Below are positions 7,823-15,733 of a stretch of DNA of 64,000 bases, in pieces. The notes beneath the pieces were generated by a model. That model saw nothing but the letters and a program-made list of their open reading frames with translations. It ran no database searches and was not told the DNA's origin. Position 1 is the first letter of the stretch. Each line of letters opens with the position of its first letter. Source of the stretch: Alkalibacter mobilis. GTDB taxonomy: Bacteria > Bacillota > Clostridia > Eubacteriales > Alkalibacteraceae. The DNA lies in contig NZ_JADNRK010000005.1 in the NCBI RefSeq assembly GCF_015594845.1, forward strand, positions 62,001 through 126,000, in the 5' to 3' direction. The translations under genes were made by a program, and so were the position numbers.

Positions 7823-8824
7823 ATGGACAGCAGAAGAAAATTTGCTGTAATAATAATTACTTTCGTCGTAATAATAACCATAGGGATAATCGGATATATG
7901 AACCTGTTGCAGGTAAATTTTATCGACGCCCTGTATATGACTGCCATAACCATTTCAACCGTTGGGTATGGTGAAGTGGCTCAAATGACCACGGCTGCAA
8001 AACTGTTTTCAATAGGCATCATTTTTGCAGGTTTGAGCGTAGCCGGATATGGGGTGACAAGTTTGGTTGCTCTGTTCTTTGAAGGAGAATTGAAAGATGC
8101 TTGGAGGAAAAAACAAATGGAAAGTAAAATCAAATCATTAAGGGATCACTACATCGTCTGCGGCGCTGGTGAAATCGGTCATACTGTGATCAAAAGTTTT
8201 CAGGAAAGCAATGTCCCTTTTGTTGTGATCGAAAAAAACATCAAAAGAGCCGATGAACTGGAGAAGGAAGGCTACCTTACCATCCTTGGTGATGCTACCA
8301 ACGAGGATACTCTTGAACAGGCGGGGATCGCTTATTCAAAAGGTCTGGTTTCGACACTTTCAAATGATGCCGACAATGTATTTACAGTACTTACGGCCAG
8401 GCAAATGAACGACAATGTATACATAGTTTCAAAAGCGATCGACAAAAATGCCCATAATAAACTTAAAAAGGCGGGAGCGGACAACACCATTTCAGCGAAC
8501 GAAATAGGCGGCAGGCGTATGGCATCGTTGGTTTTAAGACCTTCTGTAATGTCTTTTCTGGATGTTATAACCCAAGCCGGAGATGTTACACTTGACCTGG
8601 AAGAAGTGACCATAGGTGAAGAATCAAATCTTATAGGCCAAAAACTTTTCGAAGCCAAGATACCGGAAAGTACCGGCCTGATAGTCCTGGCACTGAAGAG
8701 GAGTGGAAAAACAAAGCTCACATTCAACCCCAGTTCAAGCGAAACATTGGAAGTCGGAGATACCATGATCGTATTGGGCAAGGAAGAACAGGTGACCAAA
8801 CTTCGACAGCTTGCCAAGCGATAA
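7823..8824 (+). CDS. Two-TM potassium channel with RCK (TrkA-N and TrkA-C) domains
   Basis: The 333-residue protein has a first helix (about 8-28), a pore loop with the selectivity filter STVGYGE (about 48-54) and a second helix (about 63-88). The cytoplasmic part is a TrkA-N Rossmann domain (IVCGAGEIGHTVIKSF, about 110) that binds a nucleotide, and a TrkA-C domain (about 245-333). This is the MthK-like layout of ligand-gated K+ channels. In Firmicutes such RCK domains often bind c-di-AMP or NAD(H); which one applies here cannot be read. A promoter-like TGGACT, 18 nt, TATACT lies about 60 nt upstream. It is transcribed away from the cohesin genes on both sides and is probably a single-gene unit. 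Confidence 0.9.
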   Translation: MDSRRKFAVIIITFVVIITIGIIGYMNLLQVNFIDALYMTAITISTVGYGEVAQMTTAAKLFSIGIIFAGLSVAGYGVTSLVALFFEGELKDAWRKKQMESKIKSLRDHYIVCGAGEIGHTVIKSFQESNVPFVVIEKNIKRADELEKEGYLTILGDATNEDTLEQAGIAYSKGLVSTLSNDADNVFTVLTARQMNDNVYIVSKAIDKNAHNKLKKAGADNTISANEIGGRRMASLVLRPSVMSFLDVITQAGDVTLDLEEVTIGEESNLIGQKLFEAKIPESTGLIVLALKRSGKTKLTFNPSSSETLEVGDTMIVLGKEEQVTKLRQLAKR

Positions 8825-8833
8825 AAATATTTA

Positions 8834-8872
8834 CAAAAGGCGGTATATCTTATGATATGATCCGCCTTTTTA
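8834..8872. terminator. Bidirectional terminator between channel and cohesin genes
   Basis: AAAAGGCGG and CCGCCTTTTT form a stem around an A/T-rich loop between the two convergent stop codons. Both ends carry T-runs on the relevant strand. Confidence 0.75.
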
Positions 8873-8875
8873 AAT

Positions 8876-10042
8876 TCACGCTTTATTCTTTTGTATCAAC
8901 ATGATCAATGCTGCCGCCAGTCCGGCTGATAAAAGCCCCAATCCGGCAAAGATGCCTGACAGAACAGGATTTCCAAAAATGGTTTCCATGGGGCCTAAAG
9001 GTTCGGGTTCTACTTCAACTTCCACCTCAACTTCCACAGTCCTGTCGCTGAATCTCTGCATGGTCCCTTCGATGGTATCGTATATGTAGAAACTTTTCTC
9101 GCCCTGGTCATTCATAGCATAAACCAGAGGAAATTCTGAATTTTCTCCACTTTCCATGGCCCATGAATCATATGTTTTATCGTCTATGGTCAAAACCGTT
9201 TGTTCCACGTATCCTTCCGGTACGACCACTGTGTCATCGGGTTTTAAAATAACATATGTCTTTTGGCTGGATAATTTCGTATAGGTATAAAACGACTGAC
9301 TGGCTTTGTCATAAACGTAAAATTCTCCGTTCTTGCCGTCTTGGTCCGTAAAATAAGCAAGCTCGAGATCGATTTTTTCATTTTTGTTTGATGCCACGTC
9401 TATTTTATCTTCTTTATAATCAACTTCCACTTTTTCAAAACCATCGGGCAGTTTCACCTTGTCAAGTTCAGGCCATAGAAAGAATGTCTTGCCGTCGACG
9501 CTGACTTCAATAGCCTTTTCCATTGGATCCGGCTCTGGTTCTTTCTCCACAACCGGAGCAGTAGGTTTTGGTGTGGATGTTGTCGGTTTAGGCTTGGGTG
9601 TAGGTGTTGTTGGGGCTGTTGGTGCTTTAACGGTTATTGTTGTGCTTGTGCTTGCCGAAGATAAAGGATTCATCTCAAAATCCAAAATATCCGAACCTGA
9701 AATGCTTACTTTATGACTACCTGCTTTTAAAGTTTTAAATTCCATGGTAGCTGTTAGTGAAGTGGCTCCCTCTGATCCAGCAACTATAGCGATTTTCCCA
9801 TTTGATGTGTTATTCCCTTTTACATATTGCAAGGAACTAGAATCATATGAAAACGTTCCAGAAGCTGCGCCAATATTTGTGTCTTTAAATGTTACTGTTA
9901 CAGTGACTGTCTTTCCAACATCAGTTGAAGAAGGGCTTGCTGATGCTGAAGCCGATGCTGCTAAAGCCTGTGATGGCGTTAAACTTAAAAACAAAACCAT
10001 CATTAAAAGATATACCATTGTTTTTTTGATTTTAAAGTTCAT
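8876..10042 (-). CDS. Membrane-anchored cohesin-domain protein with Pro/Thr linker
   Basis: The 388-residue protein has a signal peptide ending at about LAASA, a cohesin-type domain over about 30-143 (SSTDVGKTVTVTVTFKDTN, GTFSYDSSSLQYVKG, MEFKTLKAGSHKVSISGS), a Pro/Thr/Lys-rich linker and then the same unrecognised domain as in the 6579-7664 protein (VSVDGKTFFLW to EGTMQRFSD). An acidic stretch and a C-terminal helix (IFAGLGLLSAGLAAALIMLI) with a short basic end anchor it. It lies 24 nt downstream of the dockerin-bearing SpoIID gene in the same direction, so the two are probably co-transcribed and their products are natural binding partners. The ATG has a GAGGAG site. Confidence 0.85.
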   Translation of the reverse strand: MNFKIKKTMVYLLMMVLFLSLTPSQALAASASASASPSSTDVGKTVTVTVTFKDTNIGAASGTFSYDSSSLQYVKGNNTSNGKIAIVAGSEGATSLTATMEFKTLKAGSHKVSISGSDILDFEMNPLSSASTSTTITVKAPTAPTTPTPKPKPTTSTPKPTAPVVEKEPEPDPMEKAIEVSVDGKTFFLWPELDKVKLPDGFEKVEVDYKEDKIDVASNKNEKIDLELAYFTDQDGKNGEFYVYDKASQSFYTYTKLSSQKTYVILKPDDTVVVPEGYVEQTVLTIDDKTYDSWAMESGENSEFPLVYAMNDQGEKSFYIYDTIEGTMQRFSDRTVEVEVEVEVEPEPLGPMETIFGNPVLSGIFAGLGLLSAGLAAALIMLIQKNKA

Positions 10043-10066
10043 AAATTACTCCTCATGTTGTATGAA

Positions 10067-12181
10067 TTATTGTGCTATCTTTGAAACATCGAGCAAGTGT
10101 CTTTGAATTCTTAATAAGTCTGCTATTGTCACTGCATTATCCTTTGATACATCTGCAGCAGAAGAATAAACACCTGGCAGTTTACTCACATCCAAAAGAT
10201 GCCTTTGAACTTTAAGCAAATCTGCGATTGTTATAGCTCCATCTCCATTTGTGTCCCCATAAATAACTACAGTATAACTTTTGGTTATTTTTCCGGTTGG
10301 ATCCTTGATGTGCACCACGTCCCCAGTACCTACGGCTCCTGATATTTTGGCTTTATTTGCTGCCGTAACAAGGGATGCGGTTCCGTTGGTTACCTTCAGC
10401 CCGCTCATAAAAACGCTGACTTCCGTTTTTTCACTCACTCCGGTTATGCTGTTTGCCTGTATTTTAAGAGTAGTGGATGCTACTGTTGGCACAGGTGTTG
10501 TAGAAGGTGCGGTTCCTCTGTTAGGCAACTCCGGAACAGATGTCTCAAATGTAGTGAGTTTTGTACCAACATAGTAAAATGACAGAATTTCCTGATACGT
10601 CTTTCCCTCTACAGCCATTTGCTGGGCCCCTCTTTGGCTCATACCTATCCCGTGACCAAATCTGGCATTGGTTACTTCAAATCCTTCAATGCCATCTCTA
10701 GAAGCAGCTCTAACACCTCTCATGCGGAGGTTCGCATTTAGGTAATGGTGAGAATATACGTATTTATCATCGTCGTTCTTGTTCATTAAATCGATGGTTA
10801 CATCTTTGACTGTAACAGGATCACTTAAAGATTTATCGGGCTTCTCGTATTGTAGGATCAGTTCAGCCTTTGCCGTAACAAAGCTTCTGCTTCCTTCATT
10901 GGACCATCTTGGTTGTCCATTTACCAGACTTGTTATGGTAATTATTTTGATTTGAGTGGCTGCCGTGACATCGTAGCTGCCTTTCATATTTTCATACGCA
11001 CGGGTTTGAAGATCCTTAAGTACCGGATCGCTGTATATGAAGTGACCATTCAAGACTTTTTCAGAATAATTGTTGCTCACATATCCCTCAACCAAGCCTC
11101 CGTCTTTAGGGTATTTGATTTTATGCCAACCAGTCTGCTCATCAGTAGACACCCATTCAAAAATTTCATCTGGACCGGCCTTGCCAATTATTTCATAATC
11201 TGTGGTCGGTCCACTTCTAACATTTAAGTTGGACGTCTCGGTAGTTATCCTTACTATATACTCAGAAACCTCATCGCTGACCAACGCCTTATAATCAGAT
11301 TCTTCCACCGCCTTTGGCACAAAAAATTCCTCAGTCCAGCTACTCGTATTTTTTACATCGTAGGGATCGTCCTTTTGAACGATATACGGGTAACTTGCAT
11401 CACTTGCTCCCCAAACGTTAGAGATCCACTCGGTCTGACCCCCATTGGAAGCTGCATAATAGGTTTGGGCTATGGACCCACCATAAGTGACAACCTGACC
11501 TTTTGTTCCGTCTACTGCTCCTATTACGTTCGTATAGTTAGATTTGAACCCAACATAAGCTTGTTCATTCGATCTATCTCCAATGTCAAAGTCTTTCGAA
11601 GTCGAGGCTTGGATTTTTCTTATGGCATATCCTCTCGCGCAAACTGCTTGCGCTTTTAAAGCCTCAATATACTTTTCAGCCCAATTTCCCATTTCAGCAG
11701 AAACAACACCGTAGAGATATTGTTCCAGAGGAATATGATTTGTTATCAAAATATTACCCGAGGATATATGAAATCTCATATTCCCCAAATAATCTAGATA
11801 ATCATTTACAGACACGTAGTGATCTTTATAAACAGTATTTTTTATTGATAGTGTACTAACTGTGGAACTACTGTATTTTAGCCTCACAAAAGTGGCATCT
11901 GGCCCTATGACCTGGTCGATTCCCTGACCCTTTAACCTTAGGTTGGCATTGTCAGGTTCTACCGCCACTGTATAGTCTCCCTGGGGCAGGACCAGTTCCG
12001 GCGCTGTAGAGAGCATATAATCTCCGTTGAGTTTGATGGAAGCTGTTTTTATATTTGCCGGATCCATGGTGATCCTGACTCTTATGGTTTTGTAATCATC
12101 GGCTGCAAAAGTTGTAGGCAAAAGATTGAAAATAAAAATAATAATGACCGTGAACACTGCAAACTTCCTGGAAGATTTCAT
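10067..12181 (-). CDS. Secreted SpoIID/LytB-domain protein with SH3b insert and C-terminal dockerin
   Basis: The 704-residue protein has a signal peptide, a SpoIID/LytB domain split into two parts (about 140-285 with PLEQYLYGVVSAEM and ALKAQAVCARGY, and about 390-540 with FGHGIGMSQRGA), and an SH3b domain inserted between them (about 308-372, LNVRSGPTTDYEIIG). A small beta-rich module follows a Pro/Thr linker. The last 60 residues are a type I dockerin: two calcium loops (DTNGDGAITIAD at about 643 and DVSKDNAVTIAD at about 677), each followed by LLxxQRHLLD. SpoIID proteins cleave or modify peptidoglycan glycan strands. I use the ATG at 12179-12181; an in-frame TTG nine bases upstream lies too close to the GAAAGG ribosome site. 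The cohesin gene 8876-10042 follows by 24 nt. Confidence 0.92.
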   Translation of the reverse strand: MKSSRKFAVFTVIIIFIFNLLPTTFAADDYKTIRVRITMDPANIKTASIKLNGDYMLSTAPELVLPQGDYTVAVEPDNANLRLKGQGIDQVIGPDATFVRLKYSSSTVSTLSIKNTVYKDHYVSVNDYLDYLGNMRFHISSGNILITNHIPLEQYLYGVVSAEMGNWAEKYIEALKAQAVCARGYAIRKIQASTSKDFDIGDRSNEQAYVGFKSNYTNVIGAVDGTKGQVVTYGGSIAQTYYAASNGGQTEWISNVWGASDASYPYIVQKDDPYDVKNTSSWTEEFFVPKAVEESDYKALVSDEVSEYIVRITTETSNLNVRSGPTTDYEIIGKAGPDEIFEWVSTDEQTGWHKIKYPKDGGLVEGYVSNNYSEKVLNGHFIYSDPVLKDLQTRAYENMKGSYDVTAATQIKIITITSLVNGQPRWSNEGSRSFVTAKAELILQYEKPDKSLSDPVTVKDVTIDLMNKNDDDKYVYSHHYLNANLRMRGVRAASRDGIEGFEVTNARFGHGIGMSQRGAQQMAVEGKTYQEILSFYYVGTKLTTFETSVPELPNRGTAPSTTPVPTVASTTLKIQANSITGVSEKTEVSVFMSGLKVTNGTASLVTAANKAKISGAVGTGDVVHIKDPTGKITKSYTVVIYGDTNGDGAITIADLLKVQRHLLDVSKLPGVYSSAADVSKDNAVTIADLLRIQRHLLDVSKIAQ

Positions 12182-12292
12182 TTTATACAAACCTTTCTAT
12201 AAAAAAGAGATAAGTTCTTGATATTGATCCAACTAATTTAAATAATATAAGATAGAAGCCTTAAAGTCAATGAAACCAAGGCTTAAAGCCAC

Positions 12293-12323
12293 AAAAAAAC
12301 CCGATTTGGACACCGGGTTTTTC
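12293..12323. terminator. Terminator after the Ca2+/Na+ antiporter gene
   Basis: AAACCCG and CGGGTTT form a stem with A-rich and T-rich flanks. It follows the antiporter stop codon on the minus strand by about 40 nt. Confidence 0.7.
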
Positions 12324-12364
12324 TGTAATTTTCAAATTATTACAGTTAATACATTTATACACAT

Positions 12365-13387
12365 TTAAATCCATAAATAATTCAGAGCAAGATAAACAAA
12401 ATAGATTCCCATCAGGAAAAGTCCTTCTTTTTTTGTAATGGTGTCGCCCTTCTTCATGGTAAAAAATCTAAAGGCCAGCAAGATAATGATCATGGTCGGG
12501 ATCTGAAGCTTGTAGTAATTTGTAGGAACGTTGAGCCCACCGGCAGTTACTGCAGCGGCACTTCCTACAACAAACAAAACATTCAATATGTCGGCACCGA
12601 CAATGTTTCCTACCGCCAATTCTCCGTGACCTTTTCTTACAGCATTCACTGCAGTTATCAACTCCGGCAGACTGGTGCCAAATGCTATCAGCGTGGCTGC
12701 TATGACACTTTGAGGTATTCCTACCCGGATAGCAGTGATCTCTACCGATTGAATAAGTATCTTGGATGAGACAATTACCAGTGTAATAGCTGCAAAAATC
12801 TTTACGATCTGAAGGACTATATTACCATTGCCATTACCATTGTCATCACTTGAATCCTCATCGGTTTCAATAAAATCTGTGATCCTCGACCATTTGATAG
12901 AGACATAAACGTATATTGCCAGCAAAATCAAAAATATGATACCAGCTATTCTGCTTATGTTACCCCCAGGACCGGGAGATAAAAAAGGCAACGATACTAC
13001 CGCCAAGAGCAGACCTGCCGCAACTTGAATTTTTCCCTGACGTTCCACTACCAGCTGGTCTACCGGCAAGGTTCCTATGATCGCCGCCAAGCCTATTATA
13101 AGTCCCGTATCCGCTATTATGGATCCTATGGCATTTCCCAAAGCCATATCCGCATTTCCTTCTATTGCAGCCAACACCGAAACGCTTACTTCCGGCAATG
13201 TTGTTCCCAAGGATACGATAGTGGCACCGATGATCATCTTGGGCACTCCCCATCTGATGGACAAATCGACTGCTTGATCTACCAGTACATCCGCTCCTTT
13301 GCTCAAGGTAACCAAAGACACTCCGATAATCAACACCAACACAAGGGTGGGTAATACCGTCAAATAACTAAATAACAATTCTTCCAT
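12365..13387 (-). CDS. Calcium/sodium antiporter (CaCA family, YrbG-like)
   Basis: The 340-residue protein consists of about ten hydrophobic helices with the two inverted alpha-repeats of the CaCA family: GATIVSLGTTLPEVSVS (about 53-69) and ATLIAFGTSLPELITA (about 230-245). The acidic residues in these repeats form the cation site. The length is normal. It should export Ca2+ (or a similar ion such as Mn2+) in exchange for Na+ or H+. A GGGAGG site precedes the ATG. The yybP-ykoY riboswitch directly upstream links it to manganese, so export of excess Mn2+ is a real alternative to a pure Ca2+ role. Confidence 0.9.
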   Translation of the reverse strand: MEELLFSYLTVLPTLVLVLIIGVSLVTLSKGADVLVDQAVDLSIRWGVPKMIIGATIVSLGTTLPEVSVSVLAAIEGNADMALGNAIGSIIADTGLIIGLAAIIGTLPVDQLVVERQGKIQVAAGLLLAVVSLPFLSPGPGGNISRIAGIIFLILLAIYVYVSIKWSRITDFIETDEDSSDDNGNGNGNIVLQIVKIFAAITLVIVSSKILIQSVEITAIRVGIPQSVIAATLIAFGTSLPELITAVNAVRKGHGELAVGNIVGADILNVLFVVGSAAAVTAGGLNVPTNYYKLQIPTMIIILLAFRFFTMKKGDTITKKEGLFLMGIYFVYLALNYLWI

Positions 13388-13420
13388 GTTTTCCTCCCAA
13401 ATTTAAGTTTGATAATTACA

Positions 13421-13478
13421 AATAAAAAAACCCTGCAGCAACAAGAACGTACAAAAGTACGCCTTTATTGGTGCAGAG
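13421..13478 (-). terminator. Expression-platform terminator of the yybP-ykoY riboswitch
   Basis: A long stem (CTCTGCACCAA.. with ..TTGCTGCAGGG) closed by CGTAC-TTTT-GTACG is followed by seven T on the minus strand. Its 5' arm overlaps the last bases of the aptamer (GACTCTGC). Confidence 0.85.
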
Positions 13479-13570
13479 TCTCGCCTGACAATTGCCATTA
13501 AAGCCGGAAACCTTTCAAGTTTCGTATTGACGACTTTAATCCCTTACGGTTAGCTACTCCCTCTAACTGC
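13473..13570 (-). promoter_or_regulatory. yybP-ykoY (Mn2+) riboswitch aptamer
   Basis: Read on the minus strand the conserved pieces are GAGGGAGUAGC, AAAGUCGUCAAUAC, a variable hairpin, CCGGCUUU and GGCGAGACUCUGC. This is the order and nearly the sequence of the Lactococcus yybP-ykoY element, which senses Mn2+. The 3' end pairs alternatively with the terminator, so Mn2+ should turn the downstream antiporter on. The riboswitch class is known to precede cation exporters. Confidence 0.92.
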
Positions 13571-13573
13571 TTT

Positions 13574-13602
13574 ATTTTAAATCAATTATATATTTCTGTC
13601 AA
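13574..13602 (-). promoter_or_regulatory. SigA promoter for the riboswitch-antiporter transcript
   Basis: TTGACA (13597-13602), 17 nt, TAAAAT (13574-13579) on the minus strand. The -35 box overlaps the stop codon region of the upstream MATE gene. Confidence 0.75.
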
Positions 13603-14978
13603 TTTTTATTTGCTTTAAGATTTTTGTTTTCATTCTCAGCAGTTTCAAGACTCTTCATGGCCAATATAAACCAAATTACAGTTACAATGAAAGATACCAA
13701 ATCGGCAAATGGCGTTGAGTACAAGATACCATCCATCCTCCAAAATATCGGAAAAATCAAAAGTGCTGGTATCAATAGGATCACCTGTCTGGTCAAGGTT
13801 AGAAACATGGCAATTTTTGCTTTCCCAATGGCTTGGAAATAGCTGGATCCTATTATCTGAATACCGATCAACGGCATAAACAAAAACCAATAGTTGAGAG
13901 CCTTGACTCCGAATTCCAAAAGCTGCGGATCCTGATTAAAAAATCCGATAAGTTGCTCAGGAAAGAGCCTTGTTATAATGAAGCTGAAGGTAGATATGGC
14001 CGTTGCTGCAGTTACCCCCAAATTTGCTGCTTTTTTTACCCTAAGGTACTTTTTGGCTCCATAATTAAAGCCGACTATGGGCTGTAATCCCTGTCTTAGT
14101 CCAATTATGGGAAGTAACAACAACATTTTTAAACTGTTTATTATGCCCATTGCCGAAACCGCTATATCCCCGCCGTAAAGCAATAATCCCTTGTTGAGTA
14201 TAACATTCAGAAAGCTGTTGGCAAACTGCAGTGAAGCTGCGGGTATCCCCAGAACGATTATGTGCCTTACCAGTTTCGGATCAGGCTTCAGATTTTCACG
14301 TTTTATTTTGACATTGCTTCTTTTGCCCAAGAAGTACGCCATAACCCATGCAAATGCCATCGCTTGAGCGATGATTGTTGCAAGAGCGGCTCCCGCCATG
14401 CCCAACTTGAATCCATAAATAAAGATTGGATCCAGGATTATGTTGACTCCTGCTCCAAAAAACATGGTTATCATGGCAACTTTGGGATTTCCGTCCGCTC
14501 TAATGAAATTATTCATTCCCATGCTTCCCGTTTGAAATACCGATCCTATAAAAATTATGCGCATATACTCAACCGCATATGGCAGTACAGTTTCGCTTGC
14601 TCCAAAAGCCAGCAATATCGGTCTTAAAAAAATCTGTCCCGTTGTAACCAGCACCAGCCCCGTCAAAACTAACATAGCCAGAGAATTTCCTAGAGCTTTT
14701 TCAGCAACCGCTCTGTTACCTTCTCCCATTTTCAGAGAAAAGAGAGTAGCTCCGCCCATTCCATACAGAATTCCCATAGACATCAAAATTATCATAATAG
14801 GAAATGCAATTGTGATTCCCGCCAATCCATTGGCTCCCAGATCAGGTGCATTTCCTATAAAAATCCTGTCAACTACATTATATAGTGAATTGACTATCAT
14901 CCCAACCATTGCAGGAACAGAAAATTTTATCAGCAATTTATGTATTTTTTCCACACCCAGTTGATTTTCCTGATTCAT
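13599..14978 (-). CDS. MATE family multidrug/sodium antiporter
   Basis: The 459-residue protein has about twelve hydrophobic helices in two similar halves and the MATE signatures PAMVGMIVNSLYNVVDRIFIG near the N-terminus (given here in part: SLYNVVDRIFIG) and ILPIIGLRQGLQPIVGFNYGA in the second half (GLRQGLQPIVGFNYG). It should expel cationic drugs or metabolites using a Na+ or H+ gradient. Its ATG overlaps the stop codon of the upstream marR gene (ATGA) and has a GGAGG site, so the two are translated together and it is the likely target of that MarR repressor. The substrate is unknown. Confidence 0.92.
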   Translation of the reverse strand: MNQENQLGVEKIHKLLIKFSVPAMVGMIVNSLYNVVDRIFIGNAPDLGANGLAGITIAFPIMIILMSMGILYGMGGATLFSLKMGEGNRAVAEKALGNSLAMLVLTGLVLVTTGQIFLRPILLAFGASETVLPYAVEYMRIIFIGSVFQTGSMGMNNFIRADGNPKVAMITMFFGAGVNIILDPIFIYGFKLGMAGAALATIIAQAMAFAWVMAYFLGKRSNVKIKRENLKPDPKLVRHIIVLGIPAASLQFANSFLNVILNKGLLLYGGDIAVSAMGIINSLKMLLLLPIIGLRQGLQPIVGFNYGAKKYLRVKKAANLGVTAATAISTFSFIITRLFPEQLIGFFNQDPQLLEFGVKALNYWFLFMPLIGIQIIGSSYFQAIGKAKIAMFLTLTRQVILLIPALLIFPIFWRMDGILYSTPFADLVSFIVTVIWFILAMKSLETAENENKNLKANKN

Positions 14979-15424
14979 CTCTTGTCCTCCGTCTTATTTC
15001 TTATATTTCTCTTTTCTACTTTATTGACCATCTCTTCCAGTATTTGTGTCATTTCCTCGATAGACTCACCGCTCATTCCTTCAGTAAGAAGATCGCTCCA
15101 CCCCGTAATTTTTTTCTTCATTGCCAACTCGATTTCATTTGCCTTTTCCGTTAAAAAAACGTGGTTTACCCTTTTGTCGGAATCGGCCTTCTCGCGAGTT
15201 ACATATCCCTTTTCTTCCAAAGATTTCACTGCTCTGGCCGTTGCGGCTTTGTCAATGTTCAGATAACATGACATCTCTTCCTGACTCGCTCCGTCTCGAC
15301 TAAATAAATACAGCAAAAATGGATACTCTGCCGAACTAATGTTTAAATCTTTTAGTGTATTATTATAATATATCTGGCTTTGCCTATGTAAAATGGCCAT
15401 GAGCCTACCAATGCTTTTTCTCAT
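14975..15424 (-). CDS. MarR family transcriptional regulator
   Basis: The 149-residue protein has the winged-helix DNA-binding region of MarR proteins (ASQEEMSCYLNIDKAATARAVKSLEEKGYVTREKADSDKRV, given here as SQEEMSCYLNIDKAATARAV) with the wing motif DKRVNHVFLT. It should repress its own operon and release DNA when it binds a small molecule. Two TTGAYATRTCAA sites upstream overlap its promoter. The gene overlaps the MATE transporter gene by four bases. A GAGG site precedes the ATG. Confidence 0.92.
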   Translation of the reverse strand: MRKSIGRLMAILHRQSQIYYNNTLKDLNISSAEYPFLLYLFSRDGASQEEMSCYLNIDKAATARAVKSLEEKGYVTREKADSDKRVNHVFLTEKANEIELAMKKKITGWSDLLTEGMSGESIEEMTQILEEMVNKVEKRNIRNKTEDKR

Positions 15425-15441
15425 TCACATACCTCAATTGA

Positions 15442-15453
15442 TTGACATATCAA
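15442..15453 (-). promoter_or_regulatory. MarR operator site A
   Basis: TTGACATATCAA is nearly palindromic and is the exact reverse complement of site B at 15473-15484. It lies just downstream of the predicted -10 box. Confidence 0.8.
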
Positions 15454-15454
15454 C

Positions 15455-15484
15455 TATTTTAAAGCAATAAAGTTGATATGTCAA
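15455..15484 (-). promoter_or_regulatory. marR-MATE promoter with operator site B
   Basis: The minus strand reads TTGACA (15479-15484), 17 nt, TAAAAT. Operator site B (TTGATATGTCAA on the plus strand, 15473-15484) covers the -35 box, so bound MarR would block RNA polymerase. Confidence 0.8.
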
Positions 15485-15573
15485 CTATCTGTGAAGAAAG
15501 TCACATTACATTTTTGATTTTTTAAATTCTTTGGAATATAATGTAGAGATGAATGGAATCATAGAAAAAAAAA

Positions 15574-15649
15574 TGGCGCGCCCGAGATGAATCGAACATC
15601 CGACACATGGTTTAGGAAACCATTGCTCTATCCCCTGAGCTACGGGCGC
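15574..15649 (-). tRNA. tRNA-Arg (anticodon CCU)
   Basis: The minus strand folds into a full cloverleaf: acceptor arms GCGCCCG and CGGGCGC, D-arm AGCTCAGGGGATAGAGC, anticodon stem ATGGT/ACCAT around TTCCTAA, and T-arm with GTTCGATTC. The CCT anticodon reads AGG arginine codons. The 3' CCA is encoded. A run of nine T follows and can end transcription. Confidence 0.96.
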
Positions 15650-15733
15650 GTGACAATTATTATATTAACACAACAGAAGGATCTCTTGCAAGAAAAATAC
15701 TAATTGAATTATAGACCATAGGAGGCAAATAAA

